Below are positions 34,911 to 47,505 of a stretch of DNA of 64,000 nucleotides, one piece after another. The stretch lies in NCBI GenBank assembly GCA_011319805.1, contig SJRY01000329.1, positions 186,001 through 250,000 on the forward strand, written 5' to 3'. Position 1 is the first letter of the stretch. Each line of letters starts with the position of its first letter. The translations under genes were made by a program, and so were the position numbers. Source of the stretch: Macrocybe gigantea (Eukaryota; Basidiomycota; Agaricomycetes; Agaricales; Callistosporiaceae). Below the pieces are notes generated by a model that saw nothing but the letters and a program-made list of their open reading frames with translations, was not told the DNA's origin and searched no databases.

Positions 34911-35197
34911 ATGAATTTTTTTTTTTCAGTTCTGGACGCCGGCGGAGATTTGCAGCGTTTGTCGTCTCCTATCTGACACCAGAGCAGATGTTGACCGGAT
35001 TTGGTCAGTGAACGTATGAGCTTCGGAAGAAAAGAAGTTCATCGTAATTATGTCTGGTTGACTCGAGTACAATTTGATATGCGGTGAAAAGAAGGAGGAA
35101 ATCGGTACGTTCAAGTTGACATGTGCAAATAGCGTCGCAAGGCAGTGTCAAGAATGGTTCTTCAGGTTGTGGACATGTACAAGGATCAGCGTTCCTA
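34343..35197. other. duplicated 3' flank of copy F, then intergenic DNA
   Basis: 34343-34910 matches the 3' flank of copy A. After a T-run at 34917-34926 nothing recognisable remains before the epoxide hydrolase stop. Confidence 0.5.
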
Positions 35198-36840
35198 TCA
35201 GAGCTCGTCATCCGCTTTGGACAGGAGCTCTAGCCCATTTAACCATTGCCGGACAATCTTGTTGAACTTATCGGGATGTTCCAAGTGCACCCAATGTGCG
35301 CCTTCGAGCGTCTGGATAGAAGATCAGCAGTAAGTGTAAGTGTCACGAGACAACGATGATCGGCACCCACAACTGTCGTCAGACTCGTAACGAACTCATC
35401 CGATTTCAAAAGCTCGGCAGCGAGAACCCAATCAGCGACAGGATCCTAAAGTTTCTTCTCGTTGGTCTTACGTTTCAGAGAAAAGGTCATCGATCTCACG
35501 TTCGTCGGGTAGATGGCGAGCGCCGGCTGTGGCACAGAAAAATTGCCTTGCTGTTGGGCCAGTTGCCAAGAGCCCATGCGGTCCTAAGAATATTTCCTGT
35601 CAACCGATCAACAGAACTCGAACGGCGGACTACATACCTCTGTAGTGTAGAACTCCAGAGCTACGAAATTTCATGACTATAACATAGAATGATAGACTTT
35701 GAAGAGGCTTACTGTATTTGAATCCTTGTATCGAGTATCCATGCACGAGATAATCCTCCTCTTCGGGCGACAAGAATGGTATTGGCGGTATCTTTTAAAG
35801 GATCAGAACGATGTACATTCAATCTACGGAAATCGGCCCTCAAACCTCGCTGATGTTGGTGTATGCGCTTAGAAAGTCATTTGGACTGGTTAAAAAGGCG
35901 TCCGGAGGTGGACTAGCCACACTTCGCAATGTGGCGCGCAGAGTGCGTCGGATATCTTGGTCGAGTTCTATTATAGCCGCATCTGTCTTGTTGTCAAAAT
36001 AAAGTTGATACGTTAACCTTGGGAATGCCGCCGTTAATTGAGCCACTGGGACAAAGGGGCCAGCCGATGGGATATACTACGAGCAGGAGTAGTCACAAAC
36101 GTCAAGAAAAGATCGAAGTTCCAGGAAAGCTTGAAAATGAGGCATACGGGAACTACGGCACCGATGACCGCTGTAAATGTGTCGGGTCTCATACGCGCGG
36201 CTTCGTAGCAAAGCTGGGAACCCCAGTCATGCCTATAAAGTTAAGGCCGTTCGAGCACCGCACAAGTCCACGCTGCGGAAAGGAACCGTACCCAATACAT
36301 GTTGCGGCATCGACGCCTGCATGGCGTAGAATGCACACCAAGTCGCCAACTAAATCGCCCATCGTTCCCGAAGAACGTATGTCAGGAGGGTGTGCAGACG
36401 AGCCGAATCCACGAAGGTCGGGTAATATGAGACGATAGTCATTCTGCACAAAGTCCGGTTTGAAGGGCGAACTAAGCCGACAGATAAAAGCCTTTATACG
36501 CACTTTGAATTCTTCGATCTGGTTCGACCAGGTGCTCCATAGACCGGGCCAGCCGTGCACCATCACAAGCGTCTTCGTTTCACGCCTGTTGATGTCGACA
36601 TATCCTAGTTCGGTTTCAGTCATTGAACTGAGGCGTAGCTATCGAGGGAAAAATGAGCGCACGAAGGCTCAGATTCACAGTCTCGTTCGACGACCGCGTC
36701 ACAGCCTTGCAGTGCGCCTTCGACTTTGGGTACTCCAAAGGGTTGAACGGTGTCTTGGCACAGACGCTTGTCTGGAAGAGAAGCGCCGCAATTGCGGTTG
36801 CGAGCGCGAGTCTGCGAGGATTGAAAGCGGAGGAGATCAT
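35198..36840 (-). CDS. secreted epoxide hydrolase (alpha/beta hydrolase fold)
   Basis: Start ATG 36840 with a signal peptide (NPRRLALATAIAALLFQTSVCA). All exon joins are GT-AG and in frame. Catalytic features of the epoxide hydrolase type: oxyanion motif HGWPGLWSTW, nucleophile Asp in GHDWGSQ (created by an intron join near 36.2 kb), LPDLRGFGSS, and the His in LEGAHWVHLEHP near the C-terminus; it ends at TGA 35198. Other blocks: SPEEEDYLVHGYSIQGF and QQQGNFSVPQPALAIYPTN. The reaction would be hydrolysis of an epoxide to a diol; an extracellular or vacuolar location follows from the signal peptide. The join near 36.62 kb between the leader exon and MTETELGYVDIN is inferred from phase. Complete, no lesion found. 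Confidence 0.8.
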
Positions 36841-37596
36841 GGTAGACGGTTATGTATCAGTCCGCATCCTGGCTCTCTGTATATAAACCAATCTCGACAG
36901 ACTCGAAGTCTGCAACGGTGATGCTGTAGGTTGTTCTGAGCGATATATCCCCATTAGTCATTCCCTCGGCGCCTACACTGCGGCGATGATGATCATGATC
37001 GTTCAATAGAGGAAGCATTAGACCTGTGCTTGTCTCGGGTTCACCATCACAGCTTTATAGTTGGCAGAATAAAAAAAAAAGTGGACGGTAACTGATGCAG
37101 TTACGGTTGCTACCAACAAGACGTTGAAGGTGCCTTCCATGTCATGCATTTGAACAACCCGACAGCTGCTCAGCGCTCATGGACCAGATATTTGAACGGT
37201 GGATTCGGTGCGCATCTTTCAGATCGGTTCTATTGAAGCTCCGTGCGCACCCTGTGACATTACTAGGACGTTCCACGCCGCTTTGAGAATAGGAAAGCAT
37301 GGAGAGCAAGCCTCCATCAAGCAGAGCGGTCCTATCATATAGGCCTATTCACACAGCCCGAAGACTTCGTGAAGAATGCTCGGTATCTTTAATTGTTCGC
37401 GGATGTCTGTCAGGGTTCAAGGGTTCGGATATTGTCAAAGCCGCAAAGTCGAAAAAACGAATGCAACATTCGAAAGAAATCTTTATTAGATATCAGTTAG
37501 TATGGTATAGCCCAGGATAAATAATGCACGAGAGAAAGCAAAACATCGTAAGTCAATCATGAGCAACGGCGACGTGTGGAAAGAAAAGTGGATAGT
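36841..37596. other. intergenic region, no gene seen
   Basis: Epoxide hydrolase promoter side plus about 0.6 kb without recognisable features apart from an A-run at 37071-37080. Confidence 0.4.
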
Positions 37597-39950
37597 CTAC
37601 GTCATCCTGTGTTGGTGTCGGATCAGGAGCTTGGCTGCTCGAAGCTGAAAGGGATGCATTGGTGGTATTGGCGTTACCTTGTTCGCGTTCGCCTTTTTCT
37701 CTGCGGCTCGCCGCAACTTCTTTGCCTGAAATCTACAATATAAAGAAAGCGCCTCAAGAGCTTCACAAAGATACCGTTTGCTGGGCCAGATGGATATGCT
37801 GAACCACGACGACGGCAACGAAACAAGTCAGAATGACGCAATCAAAACTGACAGCTGGTATAACAATCAGAACAAAGACTCACCATTCTAGCATCACTTC
37901 CACGACTTCCTGTGAGCGCAGGAAAGGCATCAACTCGACAGTCTTTTTAAACGTCTTGACCAGAACGGCATTGCCGCCTTTGACGCCCTGCGAGACGTTG
38001 CGCCATCCCTGGAACCTACCGGTGAGGTCCGGCCTAAACTCCTCCCTCAGGTCCTCAAATTCAGAGTCGGACTCGTTCATGTCCAGGAACTCCATGATAT
38101 CCGTGTCCTCGTCTAGTTCTCCGTCCATCCCGGGCCCAACGGGGAAGCCCATCAACATCGCAGCGAACGACAACGGATGCAGCTCATTCGAGGGCGTGAA
38201 GATCGCCTCCACCCACTCCGTGATGCGCATGCGGCGCCCGGTGTCCGATACCGGCATCTTGAGTATCTCCTCGAGCTTGTCTTTGTGGACCTTGTCCTGT
38301 AGATGACGGAACGTGGTCAAAGTTGCAGATTGGATGGCCAAGACGCAATCGAGAAGCTCCTTCTCGAGGATCCCAATGCAGAAGGAGCGGTATTCCGAAC
38401 GAGCGAGGACAGAGATGGCATTCTGGAAGGCACCGGCATCCCGTGAGCGGAGGAGATAGGCATGAGACTTGAGAAGCGCGTGGAGCTCAGCGTAGTTTTC
38501 ATGCGAAGTGTAGATAACCAAAGCGGCGACAAGAGTTTCGGGAGTGCTGCTGGCAATTCTGGACAACGTCGCGTCTAGCCACTCATCCATATCGTCGTCG
38601 TAGGGGCTGATCTCTACAATAGCATCATAAAGCGACAAGGAGGGCGTCGTTCGAAGATGCCCCGTAGCCGCTCCTGCACTGCTGTCCTCAATTTGTGGCG
38701 GGCACGGTTGATCGGAGGCGACCAATGTTGGCCATGTAAGCCGCAGGAACAATAGAGGCTCTCGTCCGTCGCGCCGCTGCCGTCCGACCGAGCCTCATCT
38801 TCGGACATGTCGATTTGATCGTCGTCCTCTTTTTCAACACGTCGCCATCCTCGCTATCTGGTATGTAAGCCTCGTCCGTCCATCCGCCATCCGCTTCTGG
38901 GCATTCGCTGCATATGAACTCATTGTCCATCCTCTTGCCGCCGTGCAGGATCCGAATCAACGCCCGCCACCCCATAGCATTCTCAATATCCTCCAACATG
39001 TCAGGAATCTTTTTCTTCACCGATTCTGAGCCTCTTGCGATCAAAGATACGAACAATTCCCGCCAGATCCACAAAAGGGCTCGGTCGATGTTCTGTAGCC
39101 CAATCAAGTGAAAGTTTTTTATAACAAAACGGCGTTTATTCTTGATCGTGACGTTCACCGATATGTTCAAGATATTGCATTCGCATCTCGTAAAATGTTA
39201 TCTGTAAATCACGAAGCGGCTTTCACAATTCACGGATGCTCACCCACCAAACCCAGCCACTGTGAGTTCCTGAATCGATTGGACAGCGTATAAAAGGCAA
39301 GCGTGCGCCAGCGCAAAGTTGACGCTGTATTCATACACAACGCTCCATATGTCGCTGAGCCATCCTACAAGGCTATCCGCAATTTCGGCGACGAGTTCCT
39401 TCCTGTTTGATCTCTCTCTAAGGATGGAATGTTTCGAGTCCTTCGCGAAAGCGTCAAGCAGAGCCTTGATCTCCATCTGCTTTGCCTTCAGGTCCAAATC
39501 AGGGATAGACTCATAACGCGTCTTGTACCGCGAGACAGCTGAAATGACTGGGGATCACGCGATTAGACGAACTCCGTCAGTCCAGAAAGCCAGAATGGCA
39601 CCACACCTTTGCAGCACTGATCGCTGGGAATACCGTCTAGAAGCTTTGCGAGATGCTTCTCTACGAAAGCTTGTCGCGCTTCGCCTGGCAATGAGTCGTA
39701 GATCCGAATGAACCTGTCATCATTTATAACATCGTCAGTCGGACATATTGCCTCCCTGCCCCGAGACTTACTCGACGCTTGGAAGACTAGAGGCCATCCT
39801 TGCAGGTTGGCCTTCGAACAACGCACCAGATACTAGTCGGCGCGGAGGCACACGTTGAGCATGGAAGGCGTGTTCAAGAATCTTATTGGGCGTGTCACCA
39901 AAAGGAGCAGACTTACGTAACATTCCCACATCCCCAGACAGTAGCGCCAT
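37597..39950 (-). pseudogene. conserved protein of unknown function, frame broken twice
   Basis: Start ATG 39950 (MALLSGDVGML). Exons carry FIRIYDSLPGEARQAFVEKH, LKAKQMEIKALLDAFAKDS, FHLIGLQNIDRALLWIWREL, a cysteine-rich part (FICSEC, then CSCGLHGQHW) that could bind zinc, an acidic stretch (DEDTDIMEFLDMNESDSEFEDL) and a basic tail RFQAKKLRRAAEKK. No known domain recognised. Two frame changes have no intron to explain them: near 38840 (after DSEDG, before EKEDDDQIDMSEDE) and near 38650 (FERRPP to LSLYDAIVEISP). Both shifts are in the same direction. The sequence on each side reads as conserved protein, so this is a recent pseudogene or two consensus errors. Confidence 0.55.
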
Positions 39951-40674
39951 CACCACGGAAGATTTACTTCCGTCTTGTTATGTTATTAGACAGTTCTAAC
40001 GATCAGAGTGGGTTTCTGTGGCGCAGTAAGCGGAAATTCTGTTCACGTTGCTATCAAGATTTGCTGTCCAGAGTCAGGCCGGATTTTACCAAGTAATTTC
40101 TTTTTTCTGTCTTATCTCGCGCTGATGGCACAGATTTGTCCTTTGCAAAGGCTAGACCACACTGAAATGATTCGAATGCCTCCGTTTATGGATCACAAGT
40201 AAACGTCTGTTCCGCGCAATGATTATCAGAGATAACATAATGGCTGACATAATCTGTAGTTGGCTGCAACAAGCGAATAGGACAAGGGCATGTTGTTTTT
40301 TTTGTTGAACGGTAGTAGCCGTTTTACAATGTCTGTGGGACACTGCGCTGCTTCTTGTTCTCTGTTATTGTCGCTGCGGCTCTCTGAACTCTATTATCTG
40401 CCGTAACGCAGTCATGGGCGCTACTGAACGTCAGAACACTGCATGAGGGATGTGCCGGTCCAGAAGGTCAGATCACTTGTTGCTCATCTGCCTCGAGGCA
40501 CTTTCCAAACCTGGTTGCCGACCTCGTTGTCCTCTCGAAAAGGTTGCAAATTGAGGGCGAACACGTTGGAAACGCGCTGTTGGTCAACCTATAGGACCCA
40601 ACCCGTAATCAACCAGGTCTCATCGTTCTCCCTCCCAGTCCTTTCAAAAGGCGAATTCTCTTTTGATACAATCA
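39951..40674. other. divergent promoter region
   Basis: About 0.7 kb between two divergent genes. No feature recognised. Confidence 0.4.
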
Positions 40675-43600
40675 ATGGCTAGTCAGTCTCCTCAACGGGC
40701 TCGCAGACCGACCGCCCATCCAGCTACACATGGTATGTCGCGGATTCCTTTCACATCTTCTTTGATATCTTTCTGCCTTGTGTTCGTTGATTGCGACTCC
40801 CAATCAACTCAAAGCCAGAAGGGCCTGTGCGGGCGCTAGCATCCATCATGGCAGCATCACATCCTTTCCTGCGTCATCTGTGCGGTCGCTGACCTTTATA
40901 CTTGTCTTCCATGGTAGGCTCGATGCACAACATACGAGAAACATCCCGATCTCCTTCTCTTCAGGAGAGACCGAGAGCAGTCAAAGGACAATCTGCGCCC
41001 ATTCTTCCCTCTGCCATGCAAACAATGCAAATGTTCTCTCATAGCAATGGCTCTCAGTCATCACTCCATAACCAACAGCAGCCCAGTCCTACCATGAATC
41101 CTCGGCGTTCGCCTCCCCCTGGAGTTCCAGTACGGATGCTCCCTACTCCACCTATCCCCGCTCCTCCAAATCCACAGGACATAGCCCCAGAACGCCGTAT
41201 GTCCCCTACGCCGCAGTATACTTCTCATCCTCCCAACCCAATTCATCCACGGCCCATCAACCGCGGTCCTCCTCCCCAATTTCTTTCAAAATATCAAGGC
41301 ATCGAACAGGACAATGTTTACATGGCTCCTGACCTGACCCCAGAATTGCTTGCCAACATCCAAGCCGAAATCGAATCACAATATCCGCCGGGCTATTCCC
41401 AGGCTGCTCCCGATTCGCCACCGAAGGACCCCGCCGTCGAACGCGTCCGCGCCACAGAACGATCCAGTCCGAAAGAAGTAATGGACAACTCACAGCAGCA
41501 GCGCCGGCCGCAGCAGCAACAGGCGCCACGCGAGAGTCCCAAGGTTCGAGATCGTCCGCAGCCGACGTCTCCCACAGCTCCTTCCTTCCCTCAGGCTTCG
41601 GGGCAGACGCCTGAGCATCGCAGTTCGCCGCAGTATCAGAGCCCTCATTCATCTCCCAGCGAGCACCCCTCGGCTGGATACAATCAGTATTCACGTGAAT
41701 CGCCACCCGTCAATCGTAGGCCCGCCAACGCCGCAAGTCAGGAACCGCCCAGGCAGCCGATTTCCTTAGTGAACCAGACACCGCCTCTGCAGGCCATCGC
41801 GACACGTACACCGGACAAGTCCTTGCCTGTGCAGGAGGAGCCCGAAGATGAGCCTGGTGCGAAGAACGGGTCGCCATCTGCGCGCCATTCGTGGCAAAAT
41901 GGAGATGAGATTCGCGTGGAAAAAAGGGGCGGCTCGCCGACGCCATCATCAGACCTAAACCCGGATAAGGCCTATGACGGCAGCATCAATCATTCCGCTC
42001 GCGGTCGCCCGAATGATCAAGCAGATCAAGCCCCGCGTAGATATGCTGAACAGGAGACAGCGGAGGATGAAGAGAACTTCACCCCTCGCTCGCCCACTGC
42101 GGAGCTCCCTGATCATCCTCCCCCTCAGCTGGAGAAGTACTATCTCCAACAAGCCGGCAATGCCCGCACAGCGCAGACTATCCGAGCACGGAATAGGAAC
42201 GGTTCGACGGATCAGCTGGGGATGCGGTCCTTTGACCCGTCTCTTTTCGAGCATGATCAGACGGTTTTACCTATGGGTTCGGAACATCCGCATTACATCG
42301 AAGAGGTCAATGCTACTTTGCAAAGACAGCAGCCGCAACATTTACAAGCAACACAACACCAGCAGAATCAAGTGAACGACAGGGTACACGAACGACAGCA
42401 TCTAGCACCTCAACGCCAGGTGCAACAGCCACAGCAGCAGCAACCACCGCAACAAGAATATCCGGATCAACAAATCCAGCAGTCTGCCCAACAATACCAG
42501 CTTCAGGACTCCCGACTGCGTGATGCCCGTCAGTCGTATAACAAAGAAATGAATAACCAACAATACCGTGCTACTCAAATGCAGCGGGAAGACTCTCAGG
42601 CATACGAAGGCGAATCGCCGACGGCGTACATACAATCCTACTTCCAGTCCTCGCGTCCCGACGCCCCAATTCCTCCAACCCCTCACAGCCAGACCGCAGC
42701 GCCCTCTCCCTCTCCCCTCCTTTCCGCAACCTACGACGATCTGAATGTCAACAGCCCCCTCCCCGTGTCTGGTTCGCCCTACCCCTTCCCCTTCAACCAC
42801 GTCCGCCGCAACTTCATTCAGCAGTCGACCCGCGCGCCGTACGGCTCGTCCAACTACGACCCCAACAGCCCCGCGATGATTCACGAGCAGTACACGCGAC
42901 AGTGGCAGATGTACGCACAGAACCAGCGGGGCAATGTGACGGACTCGACGTTCTCGCCTGCGGCGACGCCGTTCCCGGGCGCCGCGTACGTGCCCTGGGC
43001 GCAGCACCACACGAATCGCATCCTCGGACGGTCGCTCACGACGATGAGTATGCAGTCGAGCCCGAGCCATGAGCCTGTGGCGCTCCCCCCGCCGCCACCG
43101 ATGATCGGCGTGAAGAAAAGGACGAAGCAGGCGACGCTCAGGAGGAGCATCTCCAATCGCAAGCCCCCGCCGCGAGTGGAGAGCACGCAGCCCAGGGAGA
43201 CCAGCCCAGAACCCGTCTCGTCGGGCGAGGAGACGGCCGGTGAGGAGCGGTACGTCGTGCCAGATGAGGCTGTATGGGTCAACGGGACCGTCCCGGTAAT
43301 TGTAACAGACGAGGACGACGGGGAGTGGATCGAGGAGGAGCCGGACGCCGAGGATTTGTTGGAGCTGGAGTATCATCCAAACTTTGTGAGCAATATCGAG
43401 AAGCGTCGCCGGAAATGGGAAATCGGGTGGGAAGCTTTGACTCAGGCTGCACGTCTCTTTTACTGTTCCTTGGTGGCATCAAGTCTAACTCTATTTGCAG
43501 TTCCAGAATCTGGATCGACAGACGGATGCGACGATGATGATCCTCGCTGCGCCGTCCCATTCCACAAAATTGTACTACATGCGGTCTCGCTCCATCCGAC

Positions 43601-43962
43601 AGCCAGCTCCGACTAACGACGCCTTCTCCAAAGAAGTCCGTTCAGCATTCGGCCGCATCGCATCGCACCGCCGCCGCGCGCGCCTCCAAAAATCGTCCCT
43701 CTACGACCGTTTCCTGTCCCCGAACGCGTCTGCCGGCGGCGACGGGTCCGACGGCAGCTCAGAATCGCGAGAGGAGGACCTTAGGCGCATGTTGGAGGCT
43801 TCGATGAAGAGCTTAGGTGCTCTTAGAGAGATGTACGAGCTGCGCGAGGCGAGATGGAAGGAGGAGATGCATAGGATCAAAGAGGATAAGGAGAAAGTTG
43901 ACCTTTTGGTCAGGCAGGTCTTGGGGGGAGTCGGAAACACGGCTGACACTGGTGAAACGTAG
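40675..43962 (+). CDS. large Gln/Pro-rich low-complexity protein with C-terminal coiled coil
   Basis: Start ATG 40675 (MASQSPQRARRPTAHPATH), long first intron to 40917, then one exon of about 2.5 kb. The product, about 1,080 residues, is mostly disordered: Pro/Ser-rich, then Gln-rich stretches around 41.5 and 42.4 kb (QQQRRPQQQQ, QQPQQQQPPQQ). A short structured C-terminal block follows (YVVPDEAVWVNGTVPVIVTDEDDGEW, LELEYHPNFV, KRRRKWEIGWEALTQ). The last exon (43495-43962) continues FQNLDRQTDATMMILAAPS and a helix EDLRRMLEASMKSLGALREM likely to form a coiled coil. The last intron has no in-phase GT donor; a GC-AG intron starting after CTCAG (43450) would fit at 55 bp. Function unknown; composition suggests a scaffold or transcription-related protein, which is inference. 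Confidence 0.65.
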
Positions 43963-44141
43963 AACCATGATTGCATTCATATGAAGCTGCTATGCCATGC
44001 CCATCCTCCATAGGCTGCTTGCATGTATCTATGCTCGGCTATCAACGACTCTTAAATTCATTTCTTAATTTTGTACGGAGTATAGCACGAAATTAAGTAA
44101 AAAAAAAAAAGATAAGCATTATAGTGCAGACAATAATACAT

Positions 44142-45448
44142 CTAAGCCACGAATTTCTTGCCCTTCTCGATGTTCTTCTTCAAATCGGGCAGGCAGGCCT
44201 CGAGGAGTTTCTGCTCCTCTGCTGTTATGTTACCAATAGGCAGGATCTCCTCAACACCGTTAACCTGTGGTGTTTAAATGAGACCATTATGGAACTGAGC
44301 CAAAAGCAGATCTGGGACATTGTACTTACACCGAGCTCAACGTTGCTGGCAAAGAAGTCGATGCCCTGGTCGGCGAAGAGCGGGCTCTTGACGAAGGTCG
44401 GGGTAATGACACCCTTCTCGCCGCTCAGGCCTCTCAGAAGGGCATTGGCAAACTTGGCGCCTGCGTATGCCATGGACAGCGTAGCACTTCCGGCACCGTC
44501 CTTGGCCTTGACGACTTCATCACCGCCATACTGAATGCGGTGAATGATTTTCTCGTACGCCTCGCCCTTGATCGTCTTGCCGTAAGGAGACTGAGACAAG
44601 AGGGGAACGATCGTAGGACCGCTGTGTCCACCGACAACAGTGATTGGCGTCTTGATTGGGTTTTCGCCGACAATACCGCCGACGAAGCGCGTCGCACGGA
44701 CGACATCGAGAGTCGTAACACCAAAGAGACGCTTAGGATCGAAAACGCCCGCTTTCTCAAGCGTTCCCGCAACGATGGGGACAGTCGAGTTGACAGGGTT
44801 CGAAATCACAAGGATATGGGCTTTTGGTGACACCCGTGCGATCGCTGCAGCAAGGTCACGGACAATAGAAGCGTTCGTCTGTCATATGATCGAATAATCA
44901 GCCGAAGTCTCCCGCAACATTCAACAGCAGCCACTCACGTTGAAAAGGTCATCACGAGTCATCTACGGATGGCCGTGAGTATTTTTGGACAAAATTTTTG
45001 AAAGAAGTTAACGTACTCCAGGCTGTCAACGGACAGGACGTGAGTGGAAATGTCATGTAACGGAGACCAATTACGAACCTTCCTTGGCACACCAGCGGGG
45101 ATAACGACGACCTCCACCTCCTCAAGAGCCTGATCGAGCTGGTCAGCAGCGTAGCCCTTGACCTGAAATCCGACAATGAGTGGTTACAGAAGGGCGGGTG
45201 AGTGGACAATGACAAACTTCGCTGGCAGTGTCGACGTGGCTAACGTCCGCGGCAACACCAGGGGCTCCCCGGATATCATAAAGGCTCAACGACGTAACAT
45301 GGGGATCGCTCTTGAGCAGCAGAGAGAGAGGTTGACCAATTCCTCCTCCCGCTCCGAGGACTGCGACCTTCGACTGACGAGACGCCGACGAAGAGAAGAG
45401 ACGCGAAGACGGAGCCGCCAAAGAACGGATAGCAGAGCGAGCCAACAT
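44142..45448 (-). CDS. MDH1: malate dehydrogenase, mitochondrial
   Basis: NAD-dependent oxidation of malate to oxaloacetate in the TCA cycle. Start ATG 45448; the leader [24 protein letters not shown] is a mitochondrial targeting peptide. Then [20 protein letters not shown] (Rossmann GxGGGIGxP), [16 protein letters not shown], and the core [26 protein letters not shown] (substrate-site DxxR), [13 protein letters not shown] (catalytic His), and [12 protein letters not shown]. The end is [20 protein letters not shown], stop 44142-44144. About six exons, all in frame. Length about 335-340, as expected. It shares a 211-bp divergent promoter with SSN8. Confidence 0.95.
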
Positions 45449-45659
45449 GATAAAGAGGATCTTTTTTTTTACAGCAGGATGGTCGTGGTAGGAATTTGAG
45501 GATTGCCACCGTGACGGGTGCGGATTTTATGTCGTCACGTGCCCAAAATTCGGCGACGTACGGATGCCCGCCCCACGCTTGATCTCATGCGACCGTCGGT
45601 GGCGACGGTGACGACACGGACATCGGCGGCGGCTCATCTTCAGTGCCTTGCGGCCGTCG
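45449..45659. promoter_or_regulatory. divergent MDH1/SSN8 promoter region
   Basis: 211 bp between the two start codons. An A/T run lies right upstream of MDH1. It must contain both promoters; no specific site assigned. Confidence 0.5.
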
Positions 45660-47236
45660 ATGGCGACAGACTTTTGGGGAAGCTCGCATTAGTGAGGATG
45701 AACGAGTCCTAGTGCCGCACCACGCAACTCATCCGTCTGCGACCGCCTCCGTAGCAAACGCTGGATCGTCGACCGCGCAACGCTAAAGGAAGCAAGAGAC
45801 ATCGACCGGCTGTACGTCGACGACCCGGATTACCTGGATTTTTTGGCCATATACTTTGCTAATGGTGGGTCTTTGAGTTCCCTCACTCTCAGTGCGGGGA
45901 TAAGTCGCCATGAACCCCCGTGTTTGGACAAACAAAATGGAACAGGGAACTGATTAGTCTGCGATTCAGCGGTGTCGAAGCTTGGGAAGAAATTGCAACT
46001 GCGCCAGCGGGTGATTGCCACCGCTACAGTGTTCTTCAAGCGATTTTACCTGAAGAATCTGTACTGCGAAACGGACCCGTTTTTCGTTATCGCCGCATGC
46101 TGCTATGTAGCGGCAAAAGCGGAAGAATCTCCCGTTCACATTAAGAATGTCATTGCAGAGTCTCGATCCATGTTTAGCCGTGAGTGTCAGTGCTTTCATG
46201 CATGGTGGAAATGTGACGCCAACGTATTATCGCAGAAGAGCAATATAACGTGAAGCATTTCCCGTCAGACAACACTAAACTGGCAGAGATGGAATTTTAC
46301 CTTGTCGGCGACCTTGAATGCGACCTGACCGTCTTTCACCCGTATCGAACGCTTTTGACCCTCTGCCGCAAGGAAATTAGCGATTCCTCGTCTTTGTTCG
46401 GATCAGAAGAGGGCGAAGCCGAAGAGGCTGGCGTTGGCGTAGGATCTGACGAAGGACTTCGGTATTGGGGAACAGGAGAGGGCCAGCTGGAGCTCTCCGA
46501 AACTGCAATTCAAACAGCATGGTAAATCCCTTTGGCCATTTCTGTGCGACGTCTTTAACATGCCACTTCCAGGTTTATCATAAATGATACATATCGTTCC
46601 GATTTATGTCTTTTATACCCACCGCACATAATCGCCATAGCGGCCATCTATCTCACCCTCGTTCTCCATCCCGGAACGCGCGAAACTATCATCACTCATT
46701 TGCCCTCTTTTAATCCTCAGCAGGAGGTCGCTGAGCCCCCGATCTCCACGCCTCAACCTCGCCGCTCATCTCGCCAAGCACAACACGCCGCGACTGCCGA
46801 CACGGTCAAGAAACGGCCAGACCCGATATCCTTCCTGGCCGGGCTGAACGTATCCCTGCCACTGATCGCGACTGTCGCGCAGGAGATCATATCTCTGTAT
46901 AGCCTGTGGGATCGATACAAGGAGGACGCGACGCCGGACGTGCCCAGATCGTCCCGCCACTCGCCGTTCTCTAGCAGCACAGGCACGAGCGCCTCGAAGC
47001 GCTCCGCGCCAGGCAGCCGCAGCGATAGCGGGGGCGGGACGCCGGTGGAAGTATCGCGCGAGTCAGTGGCGGAGGCAGGCCTGGTGGATGGAAATTATGT
47101 CACGCCCGTGTTCTTGTCCGCGGTGTTGAGCAGGATGAGAGAAGCAAGGATGGCGGACTTGTCGCATGTGACGACGGTTCCGGGGCGGTCGATCGCTGTC
47201 AATAAAATGTTGGAGAGAACGCAGGCGGCGGGGTAG
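45660..47236 (+). CDS. SSN8: cyclin C, Mediator CDK8-module subunit (SSN8)
   Basis: Partner of CDK8/SSN3 in the Mediator kinase module, nuclear. Start ATG 45660: MATDFWGSSHY, intron, KRWIVDRATLKEARDID, the cyclin C N-terminal pattern (F-W-x-SSH). Cyclin box: LRQRVIATATVFFKRFYL, DPFFVIAACCYVAAKAEESP, MEFYLVGDLECDLTVFHPYR (Y-L-x-DL-x-CDL). The second fold has TAWFIINDTYRSDLCLLYPPHIIAIAAIYL. A fungal-type insertion with Ser/Gly and Glu (SSLFGSEEGEAEE) separates the folds, and the C-terminal part is longer than in animals, with Ser/Pro-rich sequence up to LERTQAAG. Five or so exons, all in phase. Intact. Confidence 0.9.
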
Positions 47237-47505
47237 AGGGGCGTCGGAAGGCAGCTGCAAGTTCTCTCGCGACCACAATGTACTGTATTTTTTTTTTTTT
47301 TTGTATTTAGGCTGTGCAGACCTTGTTTCCGCATGTCCAGCTTCGACTCGCCGAGGACCGGATGATGGTGCAAGGCTGTTAGGGTTGGGCAGGGCTGAGC
47401 TTTAGCTCAGCTGGTACGCGAAGTGAAGTGAGCCGCTCACCCAACCAAAACCAACTGCGGCTCCACGCAGCCGCCAAGCCCAACCCAACCAGGCCATGCA
47501 CAGCT

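Noticed and set aside
42402..43376. 324-codon Arg/Leu-rich open frame on the minus strand
   Set aside because: Shadow of the Gln/Pro-rich exon on the plus strand; composition is that of an antisense frame.
47396..47425. tRNA-like stretch TTTAGCTCAGCTGGTA
   Set aside because: Looks like a tRNA D-arm/box A, but no box B or cloverleaf follows; it lies in the tail of the Ngaro-like element and is repeated there.
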